DNA of 36,043 bases from a virus, in the IMG/VR virus record IMGVR_UViG_3300009149_006374, positions 1 through 36,043 of that record. One strand, written 5' to 3'. The notes under the pieces are model-generated. The model ran no database searches. It was given only the letters and a program-made list of their open reading frames with translations, and was not told the origin of the DNA. Made by a program: the position numbers and the translations under genes. How positions within the stretch are numbered: the first letter of the stretch is position 1; every line of letters starts with the position of its first letter. Of the stretch, positions 7,447 to 15,636 are shown in pieces.

Positions 7447-8373
7447 ATGAAAAGAATTGCTGTTATAGGACTAGGTAGTCTCGGTGGTACCTTATGTAAA
7501 CACATATCAGAAATGGAATCTATAGATGAACTTGTTTTAATTGATTACGATATAATTGAAAGTAGAAATATTCATAATTCAGTTTATAGTGCAATGCATA
7601 TTGGTGAAAGAAAAGTTGATGCACTAGGAGAAATAATTAAAGAAAATATTAATGTGATTCCAATACATACAAAATATATTGAAGGAAAAACCAAACTACC
7701 TGAAAATGATCTATTAATAGACTGTAGAGATGTAGTTTGCAGTAGAGGTAATGAAATTGATGTTCGATTATATATAACTGGAAAAATACTTATAATCGAT
7801 TGTAGGAAGAACGTTAGAACGCACTACAATTACGAAGGTTCGTATCGTAGATCATTATCAAAAAGCGAATTAAACAAAGCAGGTTTTTTCGCAGCACAAA
7901 TAGTTTGTAGCGATCAAATAAATAATTTGAGAAAAGGCAAAACAGTTCAAAGAATTAATTTGGATTTAATATCGTCAATATTAAATAAAGCAATGAAAGA
8001 AAGCATTGAAAATAGAATTGATATAATTTATGATTCTGTAGCTGGTTTAGAAAGAATTCATTGTCTTGAAGAAAACATTGAACCGATATTAAACTTAAGT
8101 AGAACAAAAGATGTGGATGTATTTATTGGAGAAAAACATTCATCAAATACAACTTTTTATGAATTGCCAAAACAGTTTGACAATTTTCCAAAAGTTGCAA
8201 AAACAAAATATGCTGTTATTCCGCGCAATTCGTTAAAAAATTCAAGTGATCTTATAAGAACTTTATCAAATATTGTAAAAGAGCAAAATAATATAGTGAA
8301 TTTTATAGTTACAGTTAAGAAAGAAAATGGAGAAACATTTGTTGAACTCCTTGAAGAAACAGGAGCTGCATAA
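7447..8373 (+). CDS. Second E1/ThiF-like protein, divergent
   Basis: The protein has 308 residues. GLGSLG at 8-13, D33/D35 and E38/N41 show the Rossmann and nucleotide-binding part of the E1/ThiF fold. Where active enzymes have N-x-x-R-Q, this one reads N41-I-H-N44-S45, so the arginine is missing. A later DCRDVVCSR segment corresponds loosely to the D-x-x-x-x-R motif. The last 110 residues are a separate alpha/beta segment ending FIVTVKKENGETFVELL, of unknown fold. The start is ATG 7447 with AAAGGAG upstream; an out-of-frame ATG at 7443 only opens 11 codons. It may be a non-catalytic partner of the first E1, as in heterodimeric eukaryotic E1s, or may act on another substrate. The fold is well supported, the role is inference. 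Confidence 0.8.
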   Translation: MKRIAVIGLGSLGGTLCKHISEMESIDELVLIDYDIIESRNIHNSVYSAMHIGERKVDALGEIIKENINVIPIHTKYIEGKTKLPENDLLIDCRDVVCSRGNEIDVRLYITGKILIIDCRKNVRTHYNYEGSYRRSLSKSELNKAGFFAAQIVCSDQINNLRKGKTVQRINLDLISSILNKAMKESIENRIDIIYDSVAGLERIHCLEENIEPILNLSRTKDVDVFIGEKHSSNTTFYELPKQFDNFPKVAKTKYAVIPRNSLKNSSDLIRTLSNIVKEQNNIVNFIVTVKKENGETFVELLEETGAA

Positions 8374-8771
8374 TGATATTAACTGTTGGAGAAAAGAGTG
8401 ATAAATCATTATATAAAAAAACATATATCTATATAGAAAAATTAATACCAAATAGAGTAGTTATGAATAAAAATGCTTATGAAATAACATATATAGATAA
8501 AATGTATCACCTTGATGGTTTCGAAGTATCCACAGAAAATGATAAAGTTATAAATATAAGATTGTTTGGTTTTCATGTAAATTGTGATCCAAATACAGAC
8601 ATTTATTGTTTGCCAGAATTCAAAAAAGGAGTTAACCTTACTCCAGAATATTTAAATTTGATAATAACGAACATTCAAACATATTACCTAGATAATTGCT
8701 TTTTCAATCCGACAGGAAAATTACTTCGGTATGAAAAAATGAAATCAATGTATGTCCAATTAAATCAATAA
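8373..8771 (+). CDS. Small protein with an E2-like His/Cys signature
   Basis: The protein has 132 residues; its ATG overlaps the previous stop (TAATG). Residues 64-113 read like the E2/UBC core: F-H68-x-N70, then C79-L80-P81, a short insertion, L-T-P, a helix LNLIITNIQTYYL, and FNP. In Ubc9-type E2s the H-P-N triad is followed by the catalytic Cys 8 residues after Asn; here the distance is 9, with the same following CL and helix. The preceding part (18-65) is strand-rich, as in the E2 sheet. If correct, C79 is the catalytic cysteine and this is a stand-alone E2 in addition to the domain in the 880-residue protein. Overall similarity is weak, so another fold is possible. Confidence 0.42.
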   Translation: MILTVGEKSDKSLYKKTYIYIEKLIPNRVVMNKNAYEITYIDKMYHLDGFEVSTENDKVINIRLFGFHVNCDPNTDIYCLPEFKKGVNLTPEYLNLIITNIQTYYLDNCFFNPTGKLLRYEKMKSMYVQLNQ

Positions 8772-8780
8772 GGAGTATAT

Positions 8781-8996
8781 ATGCCAAGATATCAATCAGA
8801 GATAAGTCCATTAGAAGATTATATTGAAAAAGTAACAAGAAACATTATTGATGAAAGAGAAACAAAATTAAAAGAGGAAGATGCTAAAAGTATAATTGAT
8901 GCAATGATTCCAGAGATTGAAAAAATTGTCGCCAAGGTTGTTATAAAACACTTAAAAGCGATATCAGTATTTGTACAAAATAATTTAAAGGAGTAA
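8781..8996 (+). CDS. Small helical hypothetical protein, 71 aa
   Basis: A strong AAGGAG precedes the ATG. The 71 residues are predicted helical throughout with heptad-like hydrophobic spacing (about 10-70), as in a short coiled coil. It lies 9 nt after the small E2-like gene and 6 nt before the RNA polymerase beta-prime gene, so it bridges the two modules in one operon. No family recognised. It could be a small polymerase subunit or cassette adaptor, but nothing in the sequence proves either. Confidence 0.65.
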   Translation: MPRYQSEISPLEDYIEKVTRNIIDERETKLKEEDAKSIIDAMIPEIEKIVAKVVIKHLKAISVFVQNNLKE

Positions 8997-9002
8997 TAAT
9001 GT

Positions 9003-11663
9003 ATGCCAAAAATTCTCAACTATCAAAAATTCTGTGAAGAATTACCAGAAGTTACATCGCTTAAAACTATTGGAAAAAGAAAATTTCATCCCAACGGTTT
9101 ATTTTCTGAGCAAATATTCGGACCTGTTAAGAATTATACTTGTCAATGTGGCACTTATTATGGAATTTCAAAATCCGGAGGAAAATGTGATTTATGTAAA
9201 GTTGATATTACAAACAGTGATGAGAGAAGACAGAGATTCGCAAAAATAATACTTCCAATGAAAGTTATAAATCCATTGATGTATGATTTGATAGTTGACA
9301 TTGGAGGCAAGTCTATTAAATCAGCTATTGATGATTTAATGAAGCACGAAAAAAGTATAATGTATATGGATGCAGATGAATTTGTTGTAACAACATCAGA
9401 TGATCAAATACCATCAGGTGCAACTACATGGGAAAAAACAGCTGCAATATATAAATTAGTTGAGGATGTTGCCACTACTTTAGCAGAAGAAGGAATTGAA
9501 GAGTGGCAACTAATCCTTGATAATTTAGATTCATTATTGATAGATCAAATTATTGTGCTTCCTCCAGATTTAAGACCAGTATCAAAAGGTGGTGGTGGTA
9601 AACAATTGATGGACAAAATAAACAGATATTATGTCCAGATATTAACAAAGAAAGAAATTATGCGCGATACAACTATCAATATTCATGCAGATAAAAATGT
9701 TTACTATACATATTTCACTCAGTTACAAAGTGTGGTCAATGAATTATATACACGAATACTTGAAAAAATGGCAAAGAAGGAAGGATTAATTCGTGGAAAT
9801 ATTTTAGGAAAAAGAATTGATTTTTCTGGTAGAGCTGTTATTACACCAGAGCCAACATTGAATTTAAATGAATGTGTTTTGCCATATTTGATGATTCTAG
9901 AATTATTTAAACTTCCAACAGCAAAACGAATTATTGAATTGGGTCATTTTAAATTATTAAATAAAGCTATAAATTTTGTTGATCAATGTATTGAAACAAA
10001 TGATCCTGTTCTATTTAAAATTGTTGAAAAAATTATTGAAGGTGAAGTTTGCATTTTGAACAGACAACCATCATTACATAAATTAGGAATGCTTGGATTT
10101 TATATCAAGATGTCTCTTGATAAAGTAATTAAAATACATCCGTTAGTTTGTACACCATTCAATGCAGATTTCGATGGAGATCAAATGGCTGTATATATTC
10201 CAGTGAGTCCTGAAGCAAAAGCAGAAGTAATAGAAAGAATGTTTGTTACTAAAAATTTAAGCAGTCCATCAAATGAATCTTTAACAACAATACCAAATCA
10301 AGACATTGTATTAGGAATTTTCTTTTTAACATCATCAATTAAAGATGGAGAGCAGATTTTCAACGATTGCTTGCCGCTTGATTATAAAACAATCAAAGGT
10401 CCTGTAGATAAAAAAGTTTTAATGTTTGTATTGAACGACATTAAAGATAATTATCCTGAAGATGTTACTGCAAATGTTTTGGACGAAGTTAAGAAAATAG
10501 GATTTAAATATGCAACATTAGTTGGTTGTACAATGTCATTAGAAGATTGTTATTTTGAAGGTTCTGGTGAAATGCGAGATAGACTTTATTCAAGCAAAGA
10601 TCCCAGAGAACAATTGACGGCATTATCACATCATGATGTTGTAACTGAATTAAGAGAAAAGTTTATGTATTCATATTTAATTGATTCGGGTGCAAGAGGT
10701 AGTTGGGATCAGGTTAAACAGTTAATATTAACACGCGGTTTTATATCAAACTTCGATGGAGAGATTTTACCTCAACCAATTAAACATAGTCTGATTGAAG
10801 GTTTGACTGAAGAAGAATTTTTCTTTTCAACATATGGCTGTAGAAAAGGACTTCTTGATGTTGCATTAAACACAGGAACATCTGGTTATCTTTCAAGAAA
10901 ATTAATATTTACATGTGCCAACTTACAACTGGATTTAGATTTAGATGATTGTGGAACTGAAGATTGTTTATCAGTTGATGTATCAACAAAAAGAAAAGCT
11001 CTTATGTTGGTCAATCGTTATATGAAAACTGATGCTGGATTAGTAAAGATTACTGTAGAATCATGTATTGAGTTGATTGGCAAAACAATCGAAATACGAA
11101 GTCCAATTTTATGTAAAAGTCCAAAATTATGTAAAACATGTTATGGAGATTTATATAAAAAGATAAGTAGTAGATTTGTTGGAATCATTGCAGCACAAAC
11201 TCTTGGTGAGCGAGCAACACAGTTGGTATTGAGAACATTCCATACATCAGGATCAGCTATAATGAATAAAGATCAAAGCAATACAAAAGGAGCCATTGAA
11301 CAGAAAGATATCATTGGCGATTTATCTGCAGTTGCATCATTACTTCATAAATTCAAAGGTAAGACATATGAAGATATAGTTTCTTCATTATTCGATGTAT
11401 ATGATAAAGATATTTATCACGTCCATTACGAATGTGTAGTTGCACAATTAATGTGGAGTAATTATAAAAAGTGGAGATTGCTTGAAAACAGAGATGAAGT
11501 AAAACCTCAATATTTCAGTATTCAGAGCGTGCCCAATCAAGAAAGCTGGATATTAGCAATGGCATTCTCTAATCCAAAACGATCTATTCTTCAAGGTATT
11601 TTATATGAAGGAAGATATACAGGTGTAATGGATAAAATATTAAAAGGAGTTCGTATTCGATGA
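9003..11663 (+). CDS. rpoC-like: DNA-directed RNA polymerase beta-prime homologue, single chain
   Basis: The protein has 886 residues, against about 1400 in E. coli. It keeps the N-terminal zinc site (C47, C49, C62, C65), the double-psi barrel segment with GKRIDFSGRAVITPEP, the catalytic NADFDGD at 387-393 (Asp389, Asp391, Asp393 bind Mg), the bridge-helix region (SGARGSWDQVKQL), the segment RKGLLDVALNTGTSGYL, the second zinc site (C650, C704, C710, C713), and the trigger-helix segment ending TQLVLRTFHTSG. All core parts are on one polypeptide, unlike phiKZ-type phages where beta-prime is split. Lineage insertions and the jaw are reduced. The start is ATG 9003 after AAGGAG; ATG 8999 is out of frame and stops quickly. 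It should form the active centre with the beta homologue at 12092. No alpha, omega or sigma gene is seen here. Confidence 0.97.
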   Translation: MPKILNYQKFCEELPEVTSLKTIGKRKFHPNGLFSEQIFGPVKNYTCQCGTYYGISKSGGKCDLCKVDITNSDERRQRFAKIILPMKVINPLMYDLIVDIGGKSIKSAIDDLMKHEKSIMYMDADEFVVTTSDDQIPSGATTWEKTAAIYKLVEDVATTLAEEGIEEWQLILDNLDSLLIDQIIVLPPDLRPVSKGGGGKQLMDKINRYYVQILTKKEIMRDTTINIHADKNVYYTYFTQLQSVVNELYTRILEKMAKKEGLIRGNILGKRIDFSGRAVITPEPTLNLNECVLPYLMILELFKLPTAKRIIELGHFKLLNKAINFVDQCIETNDPVLFKIVEKIIEGEVCILNRQPSLHKLGMLGFYIKMSLDKVIKIHPLVCTPFNADFDGDQMAVYIPVSPEAKAEVIERMFVTKNLSSPSNESLTTIPNQDIVLGIFFLTSSIKDGEQIFNDCLPLDYKTIKGPVDKKVLMFVLNDIKDNYPEDVTANVLDEVKKIGFKYATLVGCTMSLEDCYFEGSGEMRDRLYSSKDPREQLTALSHHDVVTELREKFMYSYLIDSGARGSWDQVKQLILTRGFISNFDGEILPQPIKHSLIEGLTEEEFFFSTYGCRKGLLDVALNTGTSGYLSRKLIFTCANLQLDLDLDDCGTEDCLSVDVSTKRKALMLVNRYMKTDAGLVKITVESCIELIGKTIEIRSPILCKSPKLCKTCYGDLYKKISSRFVGIIAAQTLGERATQLVLRTFHTSGSAIMNKDQSNTKGAIEQKDIIGDLSAVASLLHKFKGKTYEDIVSSLFDVYDKDIYHVHYECVVAQLMWSNYKKWRLLENRDEVKPQYFSIQSVPNQESWILAMAFSNPKRSILQGILYEGRYTGVMDKILKGVRIR

Positions 11664-11899
11664 AAGCAATGAATCTTAATGATAATACTAATATGTTCGA
11701 TGACCTTTATGATATTTGGGCAGGCTCAGAAAATAATATATGGAAAAAAGATAGTCGTGAAGAAGACTTATCACAAAGTGCTGGCGTGGAAATACATATA
11801 GAACCAGATGATGCAACATGTATAGAAGATATAACATCATTTATTGTAATTGAAGATGTTATGGGATCTATTAAAACTAAATACTCTAGACAAATATGA
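11660..11899 (+). CDS. Small acidic hypothetical protein, 79 aa
   Basis: It starts within the stop of the beta-prime gene (ATGA overlap) and ends within the start of the next gene (another ATGA overlap), so it is translationally coupled on both sides. The product is acidic (many Asp and Glu) with a beta-prone C-terminus. No recognised family. Placed between the two polymerase genes, it could be a small polymerase-associated protein; that is inference from position only. Confidence 0.65.
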   Translation: MKAMNLNDNTNMFDDLYDIWAGSENNIWKKDSREEDLSQSAGVEIHIEPDDATCIEDITSFIVIEDVMGSIKTKYSRQI

Positions 11900-12126
11900 T
11901 GAGAGATCCAAATAGAATCGAACCAATACTTGGGTTAATAAGGGAGATCTGGCATCGATATCCAGATCTCCGCTTAACCCAACTTATTATGAATGCTTTA
12001 AAAATGGCTAAAGATCCCTATTATGTAGAGGATGAAACTTTAAAAAAAGCATTAGAAGAATATAAAAAAGAAATGATGGAGGAAAAACAATTTGATAATA
12101 AATCCAATTTTCAAAATTCAAAATGA
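11896..12126 (+). CDS. DUF1040-like small protein (MRDPxRI family)
   Basis: The protein has 76 residues and begins MMRDPNRIEPILGLIREIW, then PDLRLTQLIMNAL, DPYYVEDETL. This N-terminal pattern recurs in a family of small bacterial and phage proteins that I recall as DUF1040; the function is unknown. It overlaps the upstream gene by ATGA and the downstream beta gene by 35 nt. Codons 12-29 encode a long inverted repeat (see 11930-11982) and use CTC, CGC and ACC, which are rare in this AT-rich genome. Confidence 0.7.
   Translation: MMRDPNRIEPILGLIREIWHRYPDLRLTQLIMNALKMAKDPYYVEDETLKKALEEYKKEMMEEKQFDNKSNFQNSK
11930..11982 (+). other. Long inverted repeat (RNA hairpin) inside a coding region
   Basis: Outer arms TTGGGTTAA (11930-11938) and TTAACCCAA (11974-11982), inner arms GGAGATCTGG (11943-11952) and CCAGATCTCC (11962-11971), small internal loop, 9-nt apical loop. 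All pairs are Watson-Crick. It lies between the beta-prime and beta genes, inside the DUF1040-like frame. There is no T tract, so it is not a normal terminator; RNA processing or translational control is possible. Confidence 0.7.
12078..12082 (+). promoter_or_regulatory. GGAGG ribosome site that sets a TTG start for the beta gene
   Basis: GGAGG lies 9 nt before TTG 12092. No ATG or GTG occurs in the beta frame near this point and the frame is conserved soon after, so TTG 12092 is the best start. Confidence 0.65.
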
Positions 12127-15094
12127 AGAGAATAATATCTTCACAATTAGAAAAACAGAATATGAAAAAATTCTACCTCTTGTTGAACAAATAGTAAAAC
12201 CAGTTGAAAATATAGGATTTCAAATAACTGAAGTAGGATTGAAAGACTCCAGGTTTTCATCGGGTGAATTATCAAGAACCATTAAACAGACGTTGGCAAT
12301 TAAATTACAAAAGGGAAATTCAAATATAGATTTGAGCATTTTCTTACCAAAGATTGTTGATAAAAATTATATTGTTATAAATGGTAGAAGAAAAATACCT
12401 CTATTTCAGTTGTTTGATGTTCCGATAGTTACTAGAGGTGAAACAATAAAATTAAGAACCAACGTTGCAACATTAATGGTTTATAAAGATAAAAAAGATA
12501 TACCCAGTATTAAAGTTAGTTTTTTGGGAAAGAAAGTTGCTTTTTCTTTATTAATGTTTGCTTATTATGGACCTGAAGCATTAGATGAAAGATTTGATTT
12601 TGCACATATAAAATATGATTCAGGTAGTGATGTGATGTATGAAAATTTGATTGAAGATCTTGTTCTAACATTTAATGAATCAAAAGGATATACTCAGGAT
12701 GATTATATTCAAGAATTGGGTCGTCAATATTCAAGATATAATTCTAAATCGAAAGGTGAGGATGTTATATATGCTCTTGAAGTTATTCCCCAAATTGATA
12801 TAATGACATCAATGTTTTTAAAAACAGGATCGTTGATTGAAGAATTAATTGAGATTATTAAAGATCAATATGTAGATGATATGTTATTTACAAATAAGCG
12901 TGTAAGATGTTTTGAATATATGATTTTAGCCAAGATTTCTAAAATTATATTTGATCTATGTTATTCAAATAGAACAACGCGCCAACCAAAATTTAATATC
13001 AATTCAAATCAGATATTAAGTGAAAGTAATGTATCAGATATTATTCAATTTGATTTTTCAATTAATCCAATTGAAGAAATTACAAAATTATCAAGGATTA
13101 GTCTTTTAGGACCTGGAGGTTTTAAAAGAGAAAATATTCCAAAACATTTAAGAGATATTTGTCCTACAATGTTTGGTAGAATATGCCCAGTAGATACACC
13201 TGACCGTGACAACTGCGGGGTTCTACAAAACTTAATACCAAATGTTTCATTAGATGATAACTTACAATTTACAAAAGAAGTATGTAAACATCAACCAATT
13301 TCAATACCAGTTTCAATGGTTCCATTTTGTGAACATGATGACCAGACAAGACTTCAGATGGCATCATCACAAATGAGACAATCAATCATGTTAAAAGAAT
13401 TTGATAGACCAATGATTCAATCAGGGTGTGAATGGTTATATACAGATCAAACTCAATTCATTAAACGAGCGAAAAAAGATGGAGAAGTTATTCATATAGA
13501 CGATAAGTTTATTATTGTTGTTTATAATGATAATGAAATTGAAATGTTTAATATTGAATGTAGAAAAATATATGTTGAACATTTAGATTTTATGAATGTA
13601 TATGTTAAACCTGGAGATAAATTCAAATCCGGAGAAATTCTTGCAGAAAGTAATTATTGTAAGAATGGCGAAATCGTATTCGGTAAAAATTTATTAACAG
13701 CTGTAATGATTTACTATGGAAATAATTACGAGGATGGTATTGTTATTTCAGATAGACTTGTTAAAGAAAATACACTTACATCAATTCATTATCAAGATTT
13801 ATCATTTACATTACCACCACATAAGGTATTGTTATCATTAACAGAAGATAAATACAAACCTCTTCCATTTCAATATGAAAGTATTGCAAAAGGGTCGCCT
13901 TATGCAAGAATACAAAGTTTGTCTGAAGATGATTTATATTCACAGTTTGGTGAAGAAACATATCTACAAGCAGAAAGAAAATATATAATTTCTGAAGTAA
14001 AATTATATGCAAATAATTGGAATACAGATATACCTGAGTTCAATGACTGGATTGAAAAGACATTGGAATCTCAAAAAGATAAAGAAGATGATATCAAGAA
14101 AATTATAATAGATAAATTTCCAAAGGATGAAGCAAAACAAATCATAAAGGAAAATAACTTAGACCTGTTCTCATTTGTTGGTAAGTATAAAAACAAACGA
14201 GAAAAAATAAATGGAATTAATATTCAAATTACTGGAATACATCAAAGACAAATTCAGGTCGGAGATAAAGTTGCAAATCGACATGGAAATAAAGGAATTA
14301 TTTCAAAAATTGTTCCACAAAATAAAATGCCAACATTAGCTGATGGAAGAACTGTTGATATTTGTATTAATCCATTAGGTATAATTTCTCGAATGAATAT
14401 TGGTCAGTTATATGAACTTCACTTGTCAAAATCATTTTATGATTTGAAGAAAAATTTGTTTGCAATGTTTGAAAACAACAGCCAAGAGGAAATTAAAAAA
14501 TATCTTTTGGGATTTATATATATCATTGACAAAACAAAAGATGGATGGTATTCGAAACAATTTATACTTGATATGCCTGAAATAATTACTCCAGAATATA
14601 TAGAAAATTTAACAATGATACAACCTCCATTTGAATCATGTAAAATGGAAGATCTGAAAAAAGCATTAAATTATACAGATACAAAATTCAAAGAAAAAAT
14701 ATATGATCCAGTATCTAAACAATTCATAGAGAATGAAATATCAGTTGGTTATGTATATTTTCTACGAATGGTTCATATTGCAGAAGAGAAATTAGCTGCA
14801 CGTGGTATTGGTAGTTATGCAAAAAGAACTCTACAACCTTTGGGTGGAAGAAAAAATAAAGGTGGACAGAGATGTGGTGAGATGGAAACAGCTTGTATTA
14901 TTGGTCACGATGCTCCAATAAATTTGTTTGAATTCTTAACTACTAAATCTGATTGTATTGACCTCAAAAATAGATACATTAGAAATTTCATTGATACGAA
15001 TTTAGTTGATGAAACCAAAAAAGCAGATACAGTACCAGAGTCAGTTAAATTGTTGAATTCATATTTAACAGTAATAGGAGTTGAGCACAAATGA
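12092..15094 (+). CDS. rpoB-like: DNA-directed RNA polymerase beta homologue, single chain
   Basis: The protein has 1000 residues, against about 1340 in E. coli, and starts with TTG. Recognisable beta blocks in order: GPGGFKRENIPKHLRD then GRICPVDTP near 340-370, YYGNNYEDGIVISDRLV (about 545-560), the active-site block GDKVANRHGNKGIISKIVP around His731-Lys734, the segment DICINPLGIISRMNIGQLYE, and the C-terminal GGQRCGEMETACIIGHDA that contacts beta-prime. These are the catalytic and hybrid-binding regions of multisubunit polymerases. The lobe and flap regions are shortened. The gene overlaps the DUF1040-like gene by 35 nt and the next gene by ATGA. Order is beta-prime then beta, the reverse of bacterial rpoB-rpoC. 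Confidence 0.97.
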   Translation: MIINPIFKIQNEENNIFTIRKTEYEKILPLVEQIVKPVENIGFQITEVGLKDSRFSSGELSRTIKQTLAIKLQKGNSNIDLSIFLPKIVDKNYIVINGRRKIPLFQLFDVPIVTRGETIKLRTNVATLMVYKDKKDIPSIKVSFLGKKVAFSLLMFAYYGPEALDERFDFAHIKYDSGSDVMYENLIEDLVLTFNESKGYTQDDYIQELGRQYSRYNSKSKGEDVIYALEVIPQIDIMTSMFLKTGSLIEELIEIIKDQYVDDMLFTNKRVRCFEYMILAKISKIIFDLCYSNRTTRQPKFNINSNQILSESNVSDIIQFDFSINPIEEITKLSRISLLGPGGFKRENIPKHLRDICPTMFGRICPVDTPDRDNCGVLQNLIPNVSLDDNLQFTKEVCKHQPISIPVSMVPFCEHDDQTRLQMASSQMRQSIMLKEFDRPMIQSGCEWLYTDQTQFIKRAKKDGEVIHIDDKFIIVVYNDNEIEMFNIECRKIYVEHLDFMNVYVKPGDKFKSGEILAESNYCKNGEIVFGKNLLTAVMIYYGNNYEDGIVISDRLVKENTLTSIHYQDLSFTLPPHKVLLSLTEDKYKPLPFQYESIAKGSPYARIQSLSEDDLYSQFGEETYLQAERKYIISEVKLYANNWNTDIPEFNDWIEKTLESQKDKEDDIKKIIIDKFPKDEAKQIIKENNLDLFSFVGKYKNKREKINGINIQITGIHQRQIQVGDKVANRHGNKGIISKIVPQNKMPTLADGRTVDICINPLGIISRMNIGQLYELHLSKSFYDLKKNLFAMFENNSQEEIKKYLLGFIYIIDKTKDGWYSKQFILDMPEIITPEYIENLTMIQPPFESCKMEDLKKALNYTDTKFKEKIYDPVSKQFIENEISVGYVYFLRMVHIAEEKLAARGIGSYAKRTLQPLGGRKNKGGQRCGEMETACIIGHDAPINLFEFLTTKSDCIDLKNRYIRNFIDTNLVDETKKADTVPESVKLLNSYLTVIGVEHK

Positions 15095-15387
15095 TAAATC
15101 CACGTGGTGATTATATCTCATATACAGACCAAGCAACAACTACACATTCAAATTACAATCTTTATGAAAGAAATAGTAGTTTTGATCATTGGCACCAAAG
15201 TTCTATTCACGAAGCAAACGATACAATACGTCAATCTGCAACTAACAGACCGCCAGAATTCAAATTTGAATTTCCAAAAACATTTGATATTGAAGAAGTA
15301 GTAGCATCAATTAAACTTATGGATGAAGTTGAAGATGTTGTCGAAGAGAAAGAATTCATGTTTGACCCGAAGGAGTTAGATATATGA
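15091..15387 (+). CDS. Hypothetical protein, 98 aa
   Basis: The start ATG overlaps the beta stop (ATGA) and the stop overlaps the next start in the same way. The N-terminal half is polar, rich in Ser, Thr, Asn, Gln and His and probably disordered; the C-terminal half is acidic (EDVVEEKEFMFDPKELD). No recognised domain. Its coupling to the beta gene suggests expression with the polymerase, but a role there is not shown. Confidence 0.65.
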   Translation: MINPRGDYISYTDQATTTHSNYNLYERNSSFDHWHQSSIHEANDTIRQSATNRPPEFKFEFPKTFDIEEVVASIKLMDEVEDVVEEKEFMFDPKELDI

Positions 15388-15626
15388 AATGTCCAGAATG
15401 TGGTGGTGAAATTGGTTTTAGTTATATAACACCAACTAGAAACTATAGAATTGAAAATGATATAATTATAAGAGATGATGCATGGACAGGACCACAACAT
15501 GATGAATCTTATTTAAGCTTCCAATGTACAGAAGATACTGAACACAATATAGATACACCTGAAATAAGCGAGTGGTCAGAAAAAATAGAACATGATTTTT
15601 ATGAGAGTGAAGTAGAAACTTTATAA
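15384..15626 (+). CDS. Small protein with N-terminal CxxC zinc-ribbon half-site
   Basis: The protein has 80 residues and begins MKCPECGGEIGFSY, a typical zinc-ribbon knuckle (C3, C6). Only one further Cys (in FQCTED) with a nearby His could complete a site. The C-terminus is acidic. GAAGGAG precedes the ATG, and the gene overlaps its upstream neighbour by 4 nt. Function unknown. Confidence 0.65.
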   Translation: MKCPECGGEIGFSYITPTRNYRIENDIIIRDDAWTGPQHDESYLSFQCTEDTEHNIDTPEISEWSEKIEHDFYESEVETL

Positions 15627-15636
15627 GGGGAATTAT

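Noticed and set aside
7443-7478. Out-of-frame ATG a few bases before true starts (7443, 8999, 22183)
   Set aside because: Each opens only a short frame; the arrangement may be chance from GGTATG-like spacers. I see no leader-peptide logic.
9034-9249. 71-codon frame inside the beta-prime gene
   Set aside because: It is out of frame with strongly conserved polymerase motifs and has no ribosome site; a shadow frame.
15231-15500. 89-codon minus-strand frame across 15091-15626
   Set aside because: It runs opposite two well-coupled plus-strand genes and has a low-complexity Ser/Thr composition typical of an antisense frame.
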